Below, one piece after another: positions 31,530-43,100 of a stretch of DNA of 64,000 bases. The stretch is from Paraescarpia echinospica (lineage: Eukaryota > Annelida > Polychaeta > Sabellida > Siboglinidae). The position numbers and the translations under genes are program-made. Numbering within the stretch: the stretch's first letter is position 1; the number at the start of each line of letters is the position of its first letter. Location of the stretch: assembly GCA_020002185.1 (NCBI GenBank), contig CM034531.1, positions 47,675,319 to 47,739,318 on the forward strand, given 5' to 3'. The notes beneath the pieces are model-generated. The model did no database searches. It was given only the letters and a program-made list of their open reading frames with translations, and was not told where the DNA came from.

Positions 31530-32525
31530 TCATTCGAAGCCTACAGTAAATGTTTTGGTTGGAAAATGTTCGTCAATGTAGACGTCATACTGGGCTACGC
31601 CACTAAACTTCAGCGTTTCCTTCACCCCCTCAGCGCAATTGATTCGCCCGACAAACGGATGATGTTTTCTCATCGCTACCCACCCCATCTTAGTGGGCGG
31701 CTCGGCAACGTCAGCGCGGTGATCCCAACCGAACGTCTCATAGTGGCTCTTCGAGTATATCTGCAGAAGGAATTGGAGCGGGTCCTCAGGAGCGTCAAGC
31801 CAGTGCCCCGCGAAGGGTCGTTCGTGGAAGGGGTAGAATGAGTCTATCTTCATGACGACTCTCTTCGGAGGCGGCATCGTCGTCCATACGTGAGTTGAGT
31901 TTTCATCGTAGAAGTGAAGTTCCACAAACGGCCAGTGAGACGGTTTTTGTCCCGACGTTTTCAAGAAGAACCTAACGTGTGTGTAATTGGAGTTGATAGA
32001 GGTATGCTCCTTTGTTTTGAGCTTGTCGTCTGTGGCGATGGCCTTCGACAGTGTTTGCTTATGGGACACTCTGGCCAGCAGCTCAATCGTGTCGTCGTAA
32101 GGCAGTATACCGTGCATCATGTAGGAGCCAAGCAACGAGTGGTAACCGAGAACGTACGAGATTTTATGTCGGTCGAGAAACACTTGCACTATATCTAGTA
32201 AATCAAACAAACTGCCTCGTTCTGTACTGTTCAACTTCGAGGGCGGCACGTTCTTCGATGAATACGACACAGTGAATTCTGAAAGTTCTTTATGACTAAT
32301 AAAAACCAGCCTTTCCAGCTGACAGGTGCTACCAGAATCCATCGATGTCGTCGCAGTTATCGTGGTGGTTCTCCGGTGGTCAGTCGGTGCTGAAACGTTG
32401 GCCATTCGAGAGATATATAAAGGTGGCGTAACGTCCATAATACCTGACGGTACCAAGTATTTATAGATAACATATAACGTCACCAGTGCCAGCAGGGAAC
32501 CGTAGAACGTCCGCTTGCGGGCCAT
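31530..32525 (-). CDS. LicD/fukutin-like type II membrane protein, copy B
   Basis: This 331-residue single-exon frame is the paralogue of 21809-22804, in inverted orientation. It keeps the signal anchor, SLLGSYMMHGILPYDDTIEL, FVELHFYDEN and all three sequons. Roughly fifteen residue changes fall in the first 75 residues (for example K6T, A9G, I28-D31 region, Y43N, Y50H), but from about residue 76 onward I see only T217M and Y271H-type changes. Both copies are intact, which argues that both are, or recently were, functional. Convergent orientation leaves the 3' ends facing the spacer. The LicD-fold acidic motif is PYDDTIE rather than the usual PWDDDVD, so it could be a divergent enzyme or a non-catalytic relative. 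Confidence 0.82.
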   Translation of the reverse strand: MARKRTFYGSLLALVTLYVIYKYLVPSGIMDVTPPLYISRMANVSAPTDHRRTTTITATTSMDSGSTCQLERLVFISHKELSEFTVSYSSKNVPPSKLNSTERGSLFDLLDIVQVFLDRHKISYVLGYHSLLGSYMMHGILPYDDTIELLARVSHKQTLSKAIATDDKLKTKEHTSINSNYTHVRFFLKTSGQKPSHWPFVELHFYDENSTHVWTTMPPPKRVVMKIDSFYPFHERPFAGHWLDAPEDPLQFLLQIYSKSHYETFGWDHRADVAEPPTKMGWVAMRKHHPFVGRINCAEGVKETLKFSGVAQYDVYIDEHFPTKTFTVGFE

Positions 32526-32973
32526 TATACAGCGATGTATGACTTAGACGTATTAACAAAGAGTTGGCTGAGCAATAGAATACTGTGTTCCTTTAATATG
32601 GTTGCTTAGGAGTTAGTTACGTCGACCGGTCTTCCCGTAGCTGCGTCCGCAAATACCTCATTCATTGATACGCCAAGCTGCAATCATATAACATAATTAT
32701 GAGTAGGCAATAAATGCACCGTATAACTTCTATAAGCGGTTTTTATAACTTAACCAGAGAATGACAAATCGAACGTTTGAGTTCATCGGTCACATTATTC
32801 GGCTAACTGTCGGAAGCATACACAGCATGTATGATAATGAACACATGTACACGTAAGCACACACGCATGCACGCACACAAAAACGTAGAATAGCGTTTGA
32901 AATAGCACATGACAATGAATAGGTTAATGGGCAAGACAACGCTTCACCAGAAACCCAGTGAGCGATCGTTTAA

Positions 32974-33370
32974 AGGGGCTCTGTGTAGATTGCGCTATTC
33001 CACGGCAGAAGTATTTTGTCGGCCGACGTATGGCGTATGCGACTATTTATAGAACAATCTCGTGCAGGCGATATGTTTGCCGTCGTTAGTTCTCGGGAAC
33101 ACAAGACATGCGTGCGCTGCATCTAGTGATTGTGTTGTTGATAAGGATTTATTGATGACATATACTGTTGCAAACTAACAACACAACATAAATAAATCCT
33201 TATCAACAACATAATCACTAGATGCAGCGCACGCTTGTCTTGTGTTCCCGAGAACTAACAACGGTAAACATATCGCCTGCTCGAGACTGTTCTATAAATA
33301 GCCGCAGACGACAAGCGTCGACCGACAAAATACTTCTGCCATGGAATAGCGCAATCTATACAGTCCCCTT
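32974..33370. mobile_element. Kolobok/T2-like MITE, copy private to arm B
   Basis: It starts AGGGGCTCTGTGTAGATTGCG after TTAA (32970-32973) and ends CGCAATCTATACAGTCCCCT before TTTTAA. Long terminal inverted repeats of about 190 bp match 25117-25517. Arm A lacks it. Each terminal repeat contains CTATTTATAG, a TATA-like motif. Confidence 0.8.
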
Positions 33371-33559
33371 TTAAATGAAACGCAAATGTGAGCGGCATCG
33401 GTAGATCGTGACGTACAAAGGGTGTGCGAAGTTTCCAAACCGGACTCAATAATGCTATCCTCGGCAAACAGATATGAAATACCAAAACTCACTATATATT
33501 TTAGATTAATAGTATAATAGCATAGAATGTCCCATCCTACGTCAGTTGTTCCACAAGAT

Positions 33560-34935
33560 CAGCGGTTCCCAGACTGGAGTACGCGGGAGGTTTTTCAGGG
33601 GGTACGTGACGGGTTAGCTGAACACAAATATTTTACCACGTTGTGTTGTTCAAGAAGGGGAACATTTCGTTTTGTAACTGGCCCTATTATTAATCTCACA
33701 AAAACATATCCTTTTTCATCCAGATATTAAACCAGTGCTTTCAGAAAATGATATCACGCAAATTTATAAATGGCTATTTTAGAATCAGTCGATTTTATTT
33801 CCAACTGTGATATACAAAATGTTTTGAAGCCGACTAACTGTAGTTGGGAAATGTGTGTGCGTGTACAACTGATAGCACATTGAGGCCGACTGACTGTCGT
33901 TAGGCAATGTGTGTGCGTGTACAACTGATAGCACACTGGCTATGCTTGACAATAATATTTCAAGCGGGAATGAAGGATATTAATATTAGTCCAAGTCACT
34001 GCATGTCTCATCGATACGCTCTCGCACCTAAGATACTCCAACCAAAACGAAGAAGGGATGTTGACGGTATTGTCAAGATGGTAAATGTCATACAAAATCA
34101 ATATCCGGCTTTTCTCATTTGTTTGTGCCTAGAGGCCTATGCGGACCAAACGCCGTCCGTTTGTTGTCACATGGAACGTAGCATTCGAAACGGTCCCGCT
34201 ATAAGAGGAGATCACCGAATTCTTTAATCACATCAGAAAGGAACAGTTTCAAACATTTATGCAACAATGTTCGGACAAGGAGAAACTATTTAAGCTGGCT
34301 TATTTGAGTGACGTAGTCTCCCGTCTAACCCCATTGAATAACTCACTCCAAGAAAACTACAGCGATTGATTTCTGTGTTCAAAGTACGTACATTCATCGA
34401 AAATGAAGAATGAACTGGGAATGGAAACATGAATAAACGTTTGCAGGCGTACCTGTTTTCACTATAAAAAGTAATCCATAATGTACTGTAATATTACATT
34501 CTTTTGGATACCATTGTCAGGGTGAACGCGTGCAGTCTCTACCAGACAGCTTACAGGAGGATCGTTTTGGAATTCGTGAATGACTCTATCGCTTTTGACG
34601 CAGTTGAGGCTTTGTCCCTGGCCAAGTTCCGGTCCAAGGTAAACATCGTATTCGACTTTTGCTGATGTGCCTATGACGACATTGTTAACGTTTCCATTAA
34701 GCTTTCTCTATGAACTAGAATATTCTCGCTGTTGATCTGTTTAACTAAGACTAAATGTTGTGCCCGACTGTGTGTCGCACTGAGGTAATTGTTTAACCAT
34801 TATCAATTATGGGACGAGTTCAATGAACTCGGTGAAGAACTATGTTTTATCTGTAACTGTATAATAATGGGTGTACCGCGACAATTGTTTCAGGCCGCAG
34901 GGGGTACGCAGGAAGCAAACGATTGGGAACCCATG
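33560..34935 (+). pseudogene. hAT transposon remnant in arm B, both ends present
   Basis: Terminal inverted repeats CAGCGGTTCCCAGAC (33560) and CATGGGTTCCCAATC (reverse of 34921-34935) are flanked by CACAAGAT (33552-33559) and TACTAGAT (34936-34943), an 8-bp duplication with two differences. Arm A has TACAAGAT, 7 of 8. The frame 33907-34227 carries SPSHCMSHRYALAPKILQPK and VKMVNVIQNQ. It is followed after a frame break by FQTFMQQCSDKEKLFKLAYLSD, all typical of ZBED5/SCAND3-like hAT transposases. At 1376 bp it is much shorter than an autonomous element (usually above 2.5 kb), and the BED finger and dimerisation region are missing. Confidence 0.78.
33829..33940 (+). repeat. 56-bp tandem duplication inside the arm B hAT remnant
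   Basis: Units 33829-33884 and 33885-33940 both read GCCGACT.ACTGT.GTT.GG.AATGTGTGTGCG and continue through ACAACTGATAGCACA. Arm A has a single unit, so the duplication arose in arm B after the two arms separated. Confidence 0.85.
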
Positions 34936-35794
34936 TACTAGATGGTATTAATGATAGTTGCGAGGTGGCAGTGTTTCAAACTAAGCGACTCAAACCATGA
35001 GGCGATCTATTAATGATGTAAAGTTACGTGATATACAAGTAATTCATGAAATCGTCAAATCCGATCTCTTTCTATAACATAAGCAAGATTTATATATCCC
35101 GCCCCTTGAAACCGCACCGGAAGTATGATTTGAGGCAGTTGTGGGCCTGGGAGAGTTAGTAGCCTCCGGGTTATATCGAACGCTGCTTGTAACTCGAGAG
35201 AAACATAAGAGAAACACAACACAGGTCTTTCGGATCTTCCGTTTTTATGTACAAAGTGCAGGACAAAATGTCACTCATCCTTGTTTGATATATTACAGAC
35301 CACGTCTGCGCTGATGGAATAAAACGCCGTTTTTGGCATTCCGAATATAACCTTTATCTGGATCAGTTGCGTGAATACGTAAATCAGTTCCTTCTGTACT
35401 ACATCACTGGCGCCACGCCTGGTTATTAATTTAATAACCCATACACATTTAGTCGTTTTAGTAATTAAAAACGGAACGAAACCATTAATTGTATATCTGT
35501 TGTTTCCCAATAAAATGTTTTCAACTTCCACATACAGATACCCAAACCGTTGAAGATGACTAGATGGTGATAGTTCGGAAGTGAATTTGCTCGACTACTA
35601 ATTCTTACGCGATGAAATCATGAAAACTAATGGACCTGCTCATCAGGTGTGCAGATGATGCACGAGGCCCAGACGCTTGTTTCACCGAGCTCGTACTCAT
35701 AACCTTTGTGTAACCTGATAGATACAGGTCGTTACATAAAGGCGATGTTGGTGTCTCACATAAGTGTTGATTTTATTACTTTAATAGTACTATC

Positions 35795-35946
35795 AAAAAG
35801 ATCCAGACGACGCCAGATAATAAAAATAATAGATAGTCTCTCAACATGGTGTGGAAGGAGCACAACAGAACTGCTACAAACTACACATGACCGTGCGGTT
35901 TGGAGGGCCATGATCGCCACCGCCTGTGACAGACATGGCACATAGA
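35795..35946 (+). mobile_element. 152-bp LINE C-terminal insertion private to arm B
   Basis: The insert is flanked by AGTACTATC at 35786-35794 and 35947-35955, while arm A has a single AGTACTATC (reverse strand near 19680). Its frame ends WCGRSTTELLQTTHDRAVWRAM..ACDRHGT-stop, the typical last residues of a LINE ORF2. The insertion ends within one base of that stop codon, with no 3' untranslated region or poly(A). Confidence 0.75.
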
Positions 35947-36365
35947 AGTACTATCAGATTTCATTACACATTCCGCTCACTTGTGATAGTCTATAAGGTG
36001 CAGACTAACTGCGGACACGTTTCTTATTGATGAAATTGCCCGAGGACAATTCGGTTAGTTTAAAACCATCTATGTGCTGCGGCCGGAAATGCTATGCACA
36101 TGCGCCCGCTTGTGAACTTGTGCGCGTGTATGGGTGTGTGCGCGCGATAACTTGAGACTGAGTCATTATTGCAGCGTGTATCAGCGCCACCTTTCTCGCA
36201 TTAGCATAATCGGAAATCATCCTGGGACCAGTTTAGTCAATGGCATGCACACACGTAATGTCTATATAAGAACGTATATTTTGTTCTGTTTTTCATAATA
36301 TATGTTTAATCAAATTAATCTGACAGGATTGTCAATATCTAGATGGCAAGTCACGGATTTTAAAG

Positions 36366-37137
<772 letters not shown>

Positions 37138-37139
37138 CA

Positions 37140-38893
37140 AAAACACATACACGCACGTATTCTTTCTTTAACAGTGTCATTTGATGATGCTTCTTTGCGG
37201 GCGACTGGGCAAATGGCTGGGTATTAATAATAAGGTTAGACGTTGCAAGCACTGTGTGTGTATGGCGTGCGTCCATGAGTGCGCGTGTGTATTTGCATGT
37301 AAGCATATTACTACGCACACACACGCACACATACACGCGCGCGCGCACACTCACTCACACACACACACACACATACCCGTACATATGCGCACGAAATGAA
37401 ACTATCCCATCTGCTAGCACGCCTGCAATCACACTCGCATTAACACACTACGCACTCAACAGACGAATTCGCGATTTGCATATCCAACCGCACACATCAC
37501 ACACGCACGCACGCACGCACGCACGCCACATTCACATGTGGGTCGTTATTATTAAAGTTTGATCGTCAAACATGTATCTAGTTAACTTACCTTTGGTTAC
37601 TGAACTGATAGAATTAAACCTACGATGTACCAACATGATACCGCCAGGATTTTTCTTCATGTACTGTGTCCACGTTCAACGTAAGACGCACGGGACATAT
37701 CAAGTTACAATGGTGTCGCGCAGACGTTATGCTGTTCGAGGCTTAGGCGTCCGTGATAGAATGTTTTATGAAAAGGGTGTTACAGCATGAAAATCGAAGT
37801 TTGTCGGCAAACTGTGACCGATCGAAGTTAGATCTTAGGCTCACAGTATGACGCCATCGTGTCATGCTTCGTCTTGAAACTCCTTCATACTAACCTCCTT
37901 TTGTTCCCCTAGTCATAGCTTGCTTACTCGTTTCACTCCCGCAATTCGTCTCACCCAGTTTGTGTATTACTTGTGTTGTTTTCCCATCACCGGCGTCGTC
38001 TCTAGGCGTGTGAGGCACGATCACCGCACCATTCCCTTGGGTTTCTAAGATATCTCCCATCACCCCTGCCAGTTTCGTCTACACTTTTTAATTTCCGAGT
38101 CGCCGTTCCCGCGCGCCGCTACACGCAGTCATGCACAGCTGCTTCCTTTTTCCTGTTTCTTCTGTTCCCGTTGTATAATTTTCCAGCTCTATCATGGTTC
38201 CTTGTTCGTTTGCTGTGGATGGCAATCATGTTATAGTTAAACCAGAATATATAGCTAAACAATTTAATTTTTTTACATTTTCGAATTTGGACTGATTGCC
38301 AATGTTACCAACACCACGATAATGGCTTAGTCCGAAACCAGCTGCTTACGTAACTGCTGAACATTGCAGACGTTCAAAGACAAAAGGAAATATAGATTGC
38401 TATCATTTTCAATGCGACCTCAATGAATGAAAAACACATGTCAAGTTCCACGTAGACCAGATGGAAACTGAATGGATTGATCCTCGCTAAGGCAAAACAT
38501 CAAGTTGAGCAGTGCTTCCACACATAATTTGACGCTTCTCGATTATACACGTGATACTGAGCAAGCCAAGCAGGTGGGGAACAGACTAGCAATCACGTCG
38601 ACACAATACATAAAGTCACATGCAAACGTTATATTATCATTTCAGATGTTAACTGACTCTGTTCCGGCGTAAAGAAAAAGGTTCTATTGTTAGGAGACGC
38701 GTACGAACTCTATTCGGTGAACTAAAATAGGAAGCAATTATGTTTTTATGTCTGCAATGATATATCCAATAGCAAATGAACAGTTAGAATGGACAAATCT
38801 CAGTTCGTGTATAGAAAACGAGTAAGTACATAAATGTAATGATTTCAGCTTTGTTATTTGCTTGACATAATAGGGAGCTGACGCAGTTGCATG
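37140..38893. other. Non-coding stretch with minor CA/GCAC arrays
   Basis: Short CA-rich arrays lie at 37310-37375 and a (GCAC)n run at about 37500-37527. No domain or repeat family is recognised from 37560 to 38893. The open frame 37572-37790 has no recognisable product. Confidence 0.35.
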
Positions 38894-39594
38894 CAGCGGC
38901 GGTGGTTCACAAACTGAGGTACGCGAGAGGTTTTTCAAGGGGTACGCGAAGAGTTGGCTGAACGTAATGTTTTCGCCATCTTGTGTGCTACTCGTGTTCG
39001 CGCTTTGCACCAAAGATGGATACCTCAAGGGAGAGGTCTTGTTCTCCATCCCTTGGAATTCATTCATAAGAGCGAAGGCGTCTTCCGAGAGGCCTCCAAA
39101 TGTTTTGAGCATCCTGGGTAGGCGCACGTACCCGTCATCAGTACGAAACGGAATTCCAACTAACTTCCTATGCGAAAGATGGAAATCTACTCTGAGATCC
39201 GTCCAGCATAGAGGTGCAGTATCCTTAGCAGACAGCATACCAGTTAGCAGGAGTTGAATGACTCCAACGTTTCTCATATTGCGCTTGAACATCTTCTGCT
39301 GGTCAGATTCTCCTCTAAGATGGGCGTGTCTTGTCCGACTCTGTACAATGTCTCCCCCGAATTGAGTACCAGATTTTTAAAAGGCAAGCCCATCCCTCTA
39401 GTTTTTTGTTGTAAATTTGGCGTAGGGCCTACACTTTCGTTTATCTCATTAATTAGATTATGTTTTATCATTGAACCGAGTGTAGAGCATGGTTTTATAG
39501 AGTCTACATATTTTATGTTAAAATGATGGGGGTACACTAACGATCGTCTCATACCTCAGAGGGTACGCGGGGAGAAAACGTTTGGGAAACGCTG
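38894..39594. mobile_element. Non-autonomous hAT-like element
   Basis: The left end CAGCGGCGGTGGTTCACAAAC and the right end (reverse strand CAGCGTTTCCCAAACG) are hAT-style terminal repeats. Both are followed by GTACGCG-rich subterminal sequence, as in the hAT of arm B. The right flank CTCTAGGG fits the hAT target preference, but the left flank GTTGCATG does not match it. The minus-strand frames inside (39552-39274, and 39292-38738 running past the left end) show no motif I recognise. Confidence 0.55.
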
Positions 39595-39838
39595 CTCTAG
39601 GGCGTGTCACACTAGTATTACTTCTGGTGCAAAGAGAACAAAATGATTCGCATTGTTTATGGCACTTATGAATAAACCTGTATTACTAGTCGAACAGGAG
39701 TGTACTCAAAAGCCGAATTATTCACTGTGAAATATATAATATGTACGAACATCTCTGATTCACAGAATAGTAGGGTCCGATAGAATAACTCTCAACGGGA
39801 GCGATCGTTCTCAACACGTTACATCAAACCGTGTTGTT

Positions 39839-39845
<7 letters not shown>

Positions 39846-39870
<25 letters not shown>
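39846..39870. repeat. (GTC)n microsatellite
   Basis: Short run of CGTCGTCGCCGTCGTC-type trinucleotides. Confidence 0.9.
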
Positions 39871-39884
39871 ATATTTACGTTCAC

Positions 39885-40145
39885 TCTTGTTATTTCAACT
39901 CCTCTACTCCTTGTATCCTTCTTGACTGATAAAACATATTTATACAATTATTTCATAGTCATTCAATATCTTTCGTATAACACATCCATCTTATCTCCTC
40001 TTAATCTCCTAGTCTCCAATATGTGCAAACCATATTCTCTTAGGCTGATTCTTAGCTAAGGCCTCTCAGTTCTGGAATCAGTTTAGTCGCTCTCCTCTCT
40101 ACTTTTTCTAGCATATCTATGTTCTTGTTACGATATAACCTTATT
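39885..40145 (-). mobile_element. CR1 3'-end fragment, minus strand
   Basis: It matches the C-terminal coding part of the CR1 at 26480-26780 with substitutions (for example GTCGCTCTCCTCTCTACTTTTTCTAGC). It abuts the 5' end of the plus-strand CR1 copy at about 40155, in a head-to-head arrangement. Confidence 0.75.
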
Positions 40146-40154
40146 ACGTTTGCT

Positions 40155-43100
40155 TCCGTATAGGCCTGCGTTTCTTACTGAGTTTGTTTATTCTAATGAT
40201 GACACTTGCCTTGTCCGGCTATGGGAAGTCATGGGCAGAAACCAAGGAGTAAGGATTCACATTTCAAGGTGTGGGTGTTGGAAGGTGGAGTGTCTGCAGA
40301 AGGAGATAGTTAGGTTGACAGATATTGTGAAGGGGATGGAGATGAGAATTAGCAAGAAGACAGGTGGAATGGTGAGAGACGACAGGGAGAGAGAGACTTG
40401 GGAATACTGTGAGACTGAAGGAGCAGCGTAGTAGCAAGAAGACTGAGGAAAGGAGGCTGAGAGGAGGGGAAGGAATTGGAGGATCGACGACAGAAAACGT
40501 GACTAGCGTGAAGGTGACAGGGAGAAAGTGACCGCAGAGAAGGAGGGAGGGAAATTGGACGGGAGAGGAGAGAAGAAAATGTGATGGGAGGAACCATGAA
40601 GGGACGAAAGGAAGTGAGAGTAAAAATGTGATAGAAGAGAAGTCGATAAGAGGAACAATGACAAGAGGAACGGTGACAAGAGAAGAAGCGACAGGAAAGA
40701 ATGGAACGGAAGAGAATGTGACAGGAGAGAAGACGGCAAGGTGGGAAAAGACAACAACCAGACTGATGCAAACCGGAGAAGGAGCTACTCTGAGGCAATG
40801 ATTGAGGAGGCAATGAGAAAAGAGTGGGTGTTATGGATGACTCTATTCTGAGAAAGACTGATAAGACACTAAGCGAGGGAGAGGACGTCGTTGTTTGTCT
40901 ACCGGGGGCTAGGATAGAACAATAGGGAAAGGGTAGAGAAGGTATTGGGGGATGGCAGGAGAAGGTCTATACTAGTACACATAGGGACAAATAATACATA
41001 CAGGGAGGAAACAACTGGGATAGTACATCAGTTCAGACAGTTAGTGAGGAAGCTAAAGAAGACTACATTTGAACAGCTTATTCTCTCATGAATTTTGCCA
41101 GTAATGGGAGGAAGGGGGCAACATATAGAAACTGCAAGAGGATGGCGATCAACGCACTAGTTGAGCAGATGTGTAAAGAAGAGGGGGTGGGATTCACAGA
41201 TTTGTGGGGATACTTTGTTTGGAGGGAAGATGTACATGGCCTCTATCTATGTGGAAAGGGACAGCAGTTTTTTTCAGAGGACCTGCTGTGATCTGTTGGC
41301 AATGGGACAGATTTCATCTATTTAAACTAGATTCGCAGGGGGACTCACAAAAAAGCCTGAAACTGGAGGCATAGATAAAGACAGCACAAATAAATCAGCA
41401 AAGAAAAGCCTGGAAAACTGTTCTGAAGCTGGATATAAATGTGTTTGCTTAAATGCAAGGAGTATAGTAAACAAAAGAAATGAACTAAACATTATGGTAG
41501 AAGATATTGACCCTCACGTAATAGGTAAAACCGAATCATGAGCCACCACCGATATTTCAGATGCGGAATTGGAACTGACAGGATATATGCAATGTTTGGT
41601 GTAACATAGTTACAGGAAACTCAACGTTAACAGTTGGGTTAGTTTATCGAAGTCCAAACATAAGCATAGAAGAGAATAAAAACGTACAAAACGCTATCAG
41701 GGAAGTGAGCAAACGGGACTGTGCTATGGATTTTAACCACGGGCATATACAATGGAAATCTCTACAGAGTATGGGGAGTGAGGATCACACGTTTTTAGTT
41801 TTAGTACACGATAGTTTCCTTTCTCAACATTTGCTAGAATCAACCAGGGTGAGAATGTGTTAGACATAGTTATGTCCTCACAGAATGAATTACACGTAGT
41901 TGAAAATGTCAAGATATGTGAGCCACTGGGGAGTAGTGATCACAACCAGATATATTTTAATATCAAAGTAAAATCAGAAAGGAATGGTAAAAAGCAGTAC
42001 AAGAGAAATTTCCACAAAGGAGGATATAAGGACATGAAGAAATATTTAGCAAAGATAGACAGGAATAACAAACTGAAGAATAAGACAGCAACAGAATGCT
42101 GGAATATCTTAGAGTGAAATTGTGTGTATCGTTGATAAACTTCTTCTCTTGAAAAAACAGGGGAAACGGCGCAAAAAGAAACACTTATCGAAAGAAGCTA
42201 TTAGAAAAATAAAGTACAAACAAATAATGTGGAAGTCATATAGACGTACTGGAAATTATGAAGACTACAACATTTATAAAGAAGCACTTAACCAAGCTAC
42301 AGCTGAAATTAGATATTCAAAGAGAAGCTATGAACAAAAATTAGTTTGTAATGTAAAACATGACAACAATAGATAGCAAATAGAACGTTCAGGATAAGGT
42401 CGGTCCTCTAGAAGATAGTGCTTAGAAATATAATATCAAAGGGATTCTTAATGGCAGAAGACCTGAATTAGTGTTTTAGTGCGGTGTTTACCAGGGAAGA
42501 TATTAGTTTATTGCCAGTACCAGAGGCTAAGTTCAAGGGGGCAGAATCAGACTATTTAGGACAGTTAATTGTAACCCCGGAAGTGGTAGCTAAGAAAATA
42601 AAGGCTATGAAGGATAATAAATCACCTGGAGTGGATGGGATTCCGCCCAAACTACTACTGGAAATTATAATAAAAAAATAAAAAAATAGTTTAATATCGG
42701 TGATTTGCAAATTATTAGAAAGTCTAAATAAAGATCACATGGTGGATTTTCTTGTTAAACATAACTTAATAAGTGGGTAGGCGAGGGATCACCAGTAGAT
42801 ATCATCTACTTAGATTTTCAAAAAGCTTTCGGCAAAGTGTCACATCAAAGATTACTGCTTAAACTAAAGGCACATGGCATAGGAAATGGTATAACTAACT
42901 GGATAGAAAAATGGCTGATTGACAGAAGACAACGGGTAGTTGTTGATGGGGAGGCTTCAAACTGGAAATCAGTTTTGGGTGGGGTACCACAGGGATCAGT
43001 ACTGTGACTTATATTATTCTTAGTATATATCAACAATTTGGACGATGATATAACAAGCAAGGTGTTGAAATTTGCGAATGATACAAAAGTGTTTAGAAGG

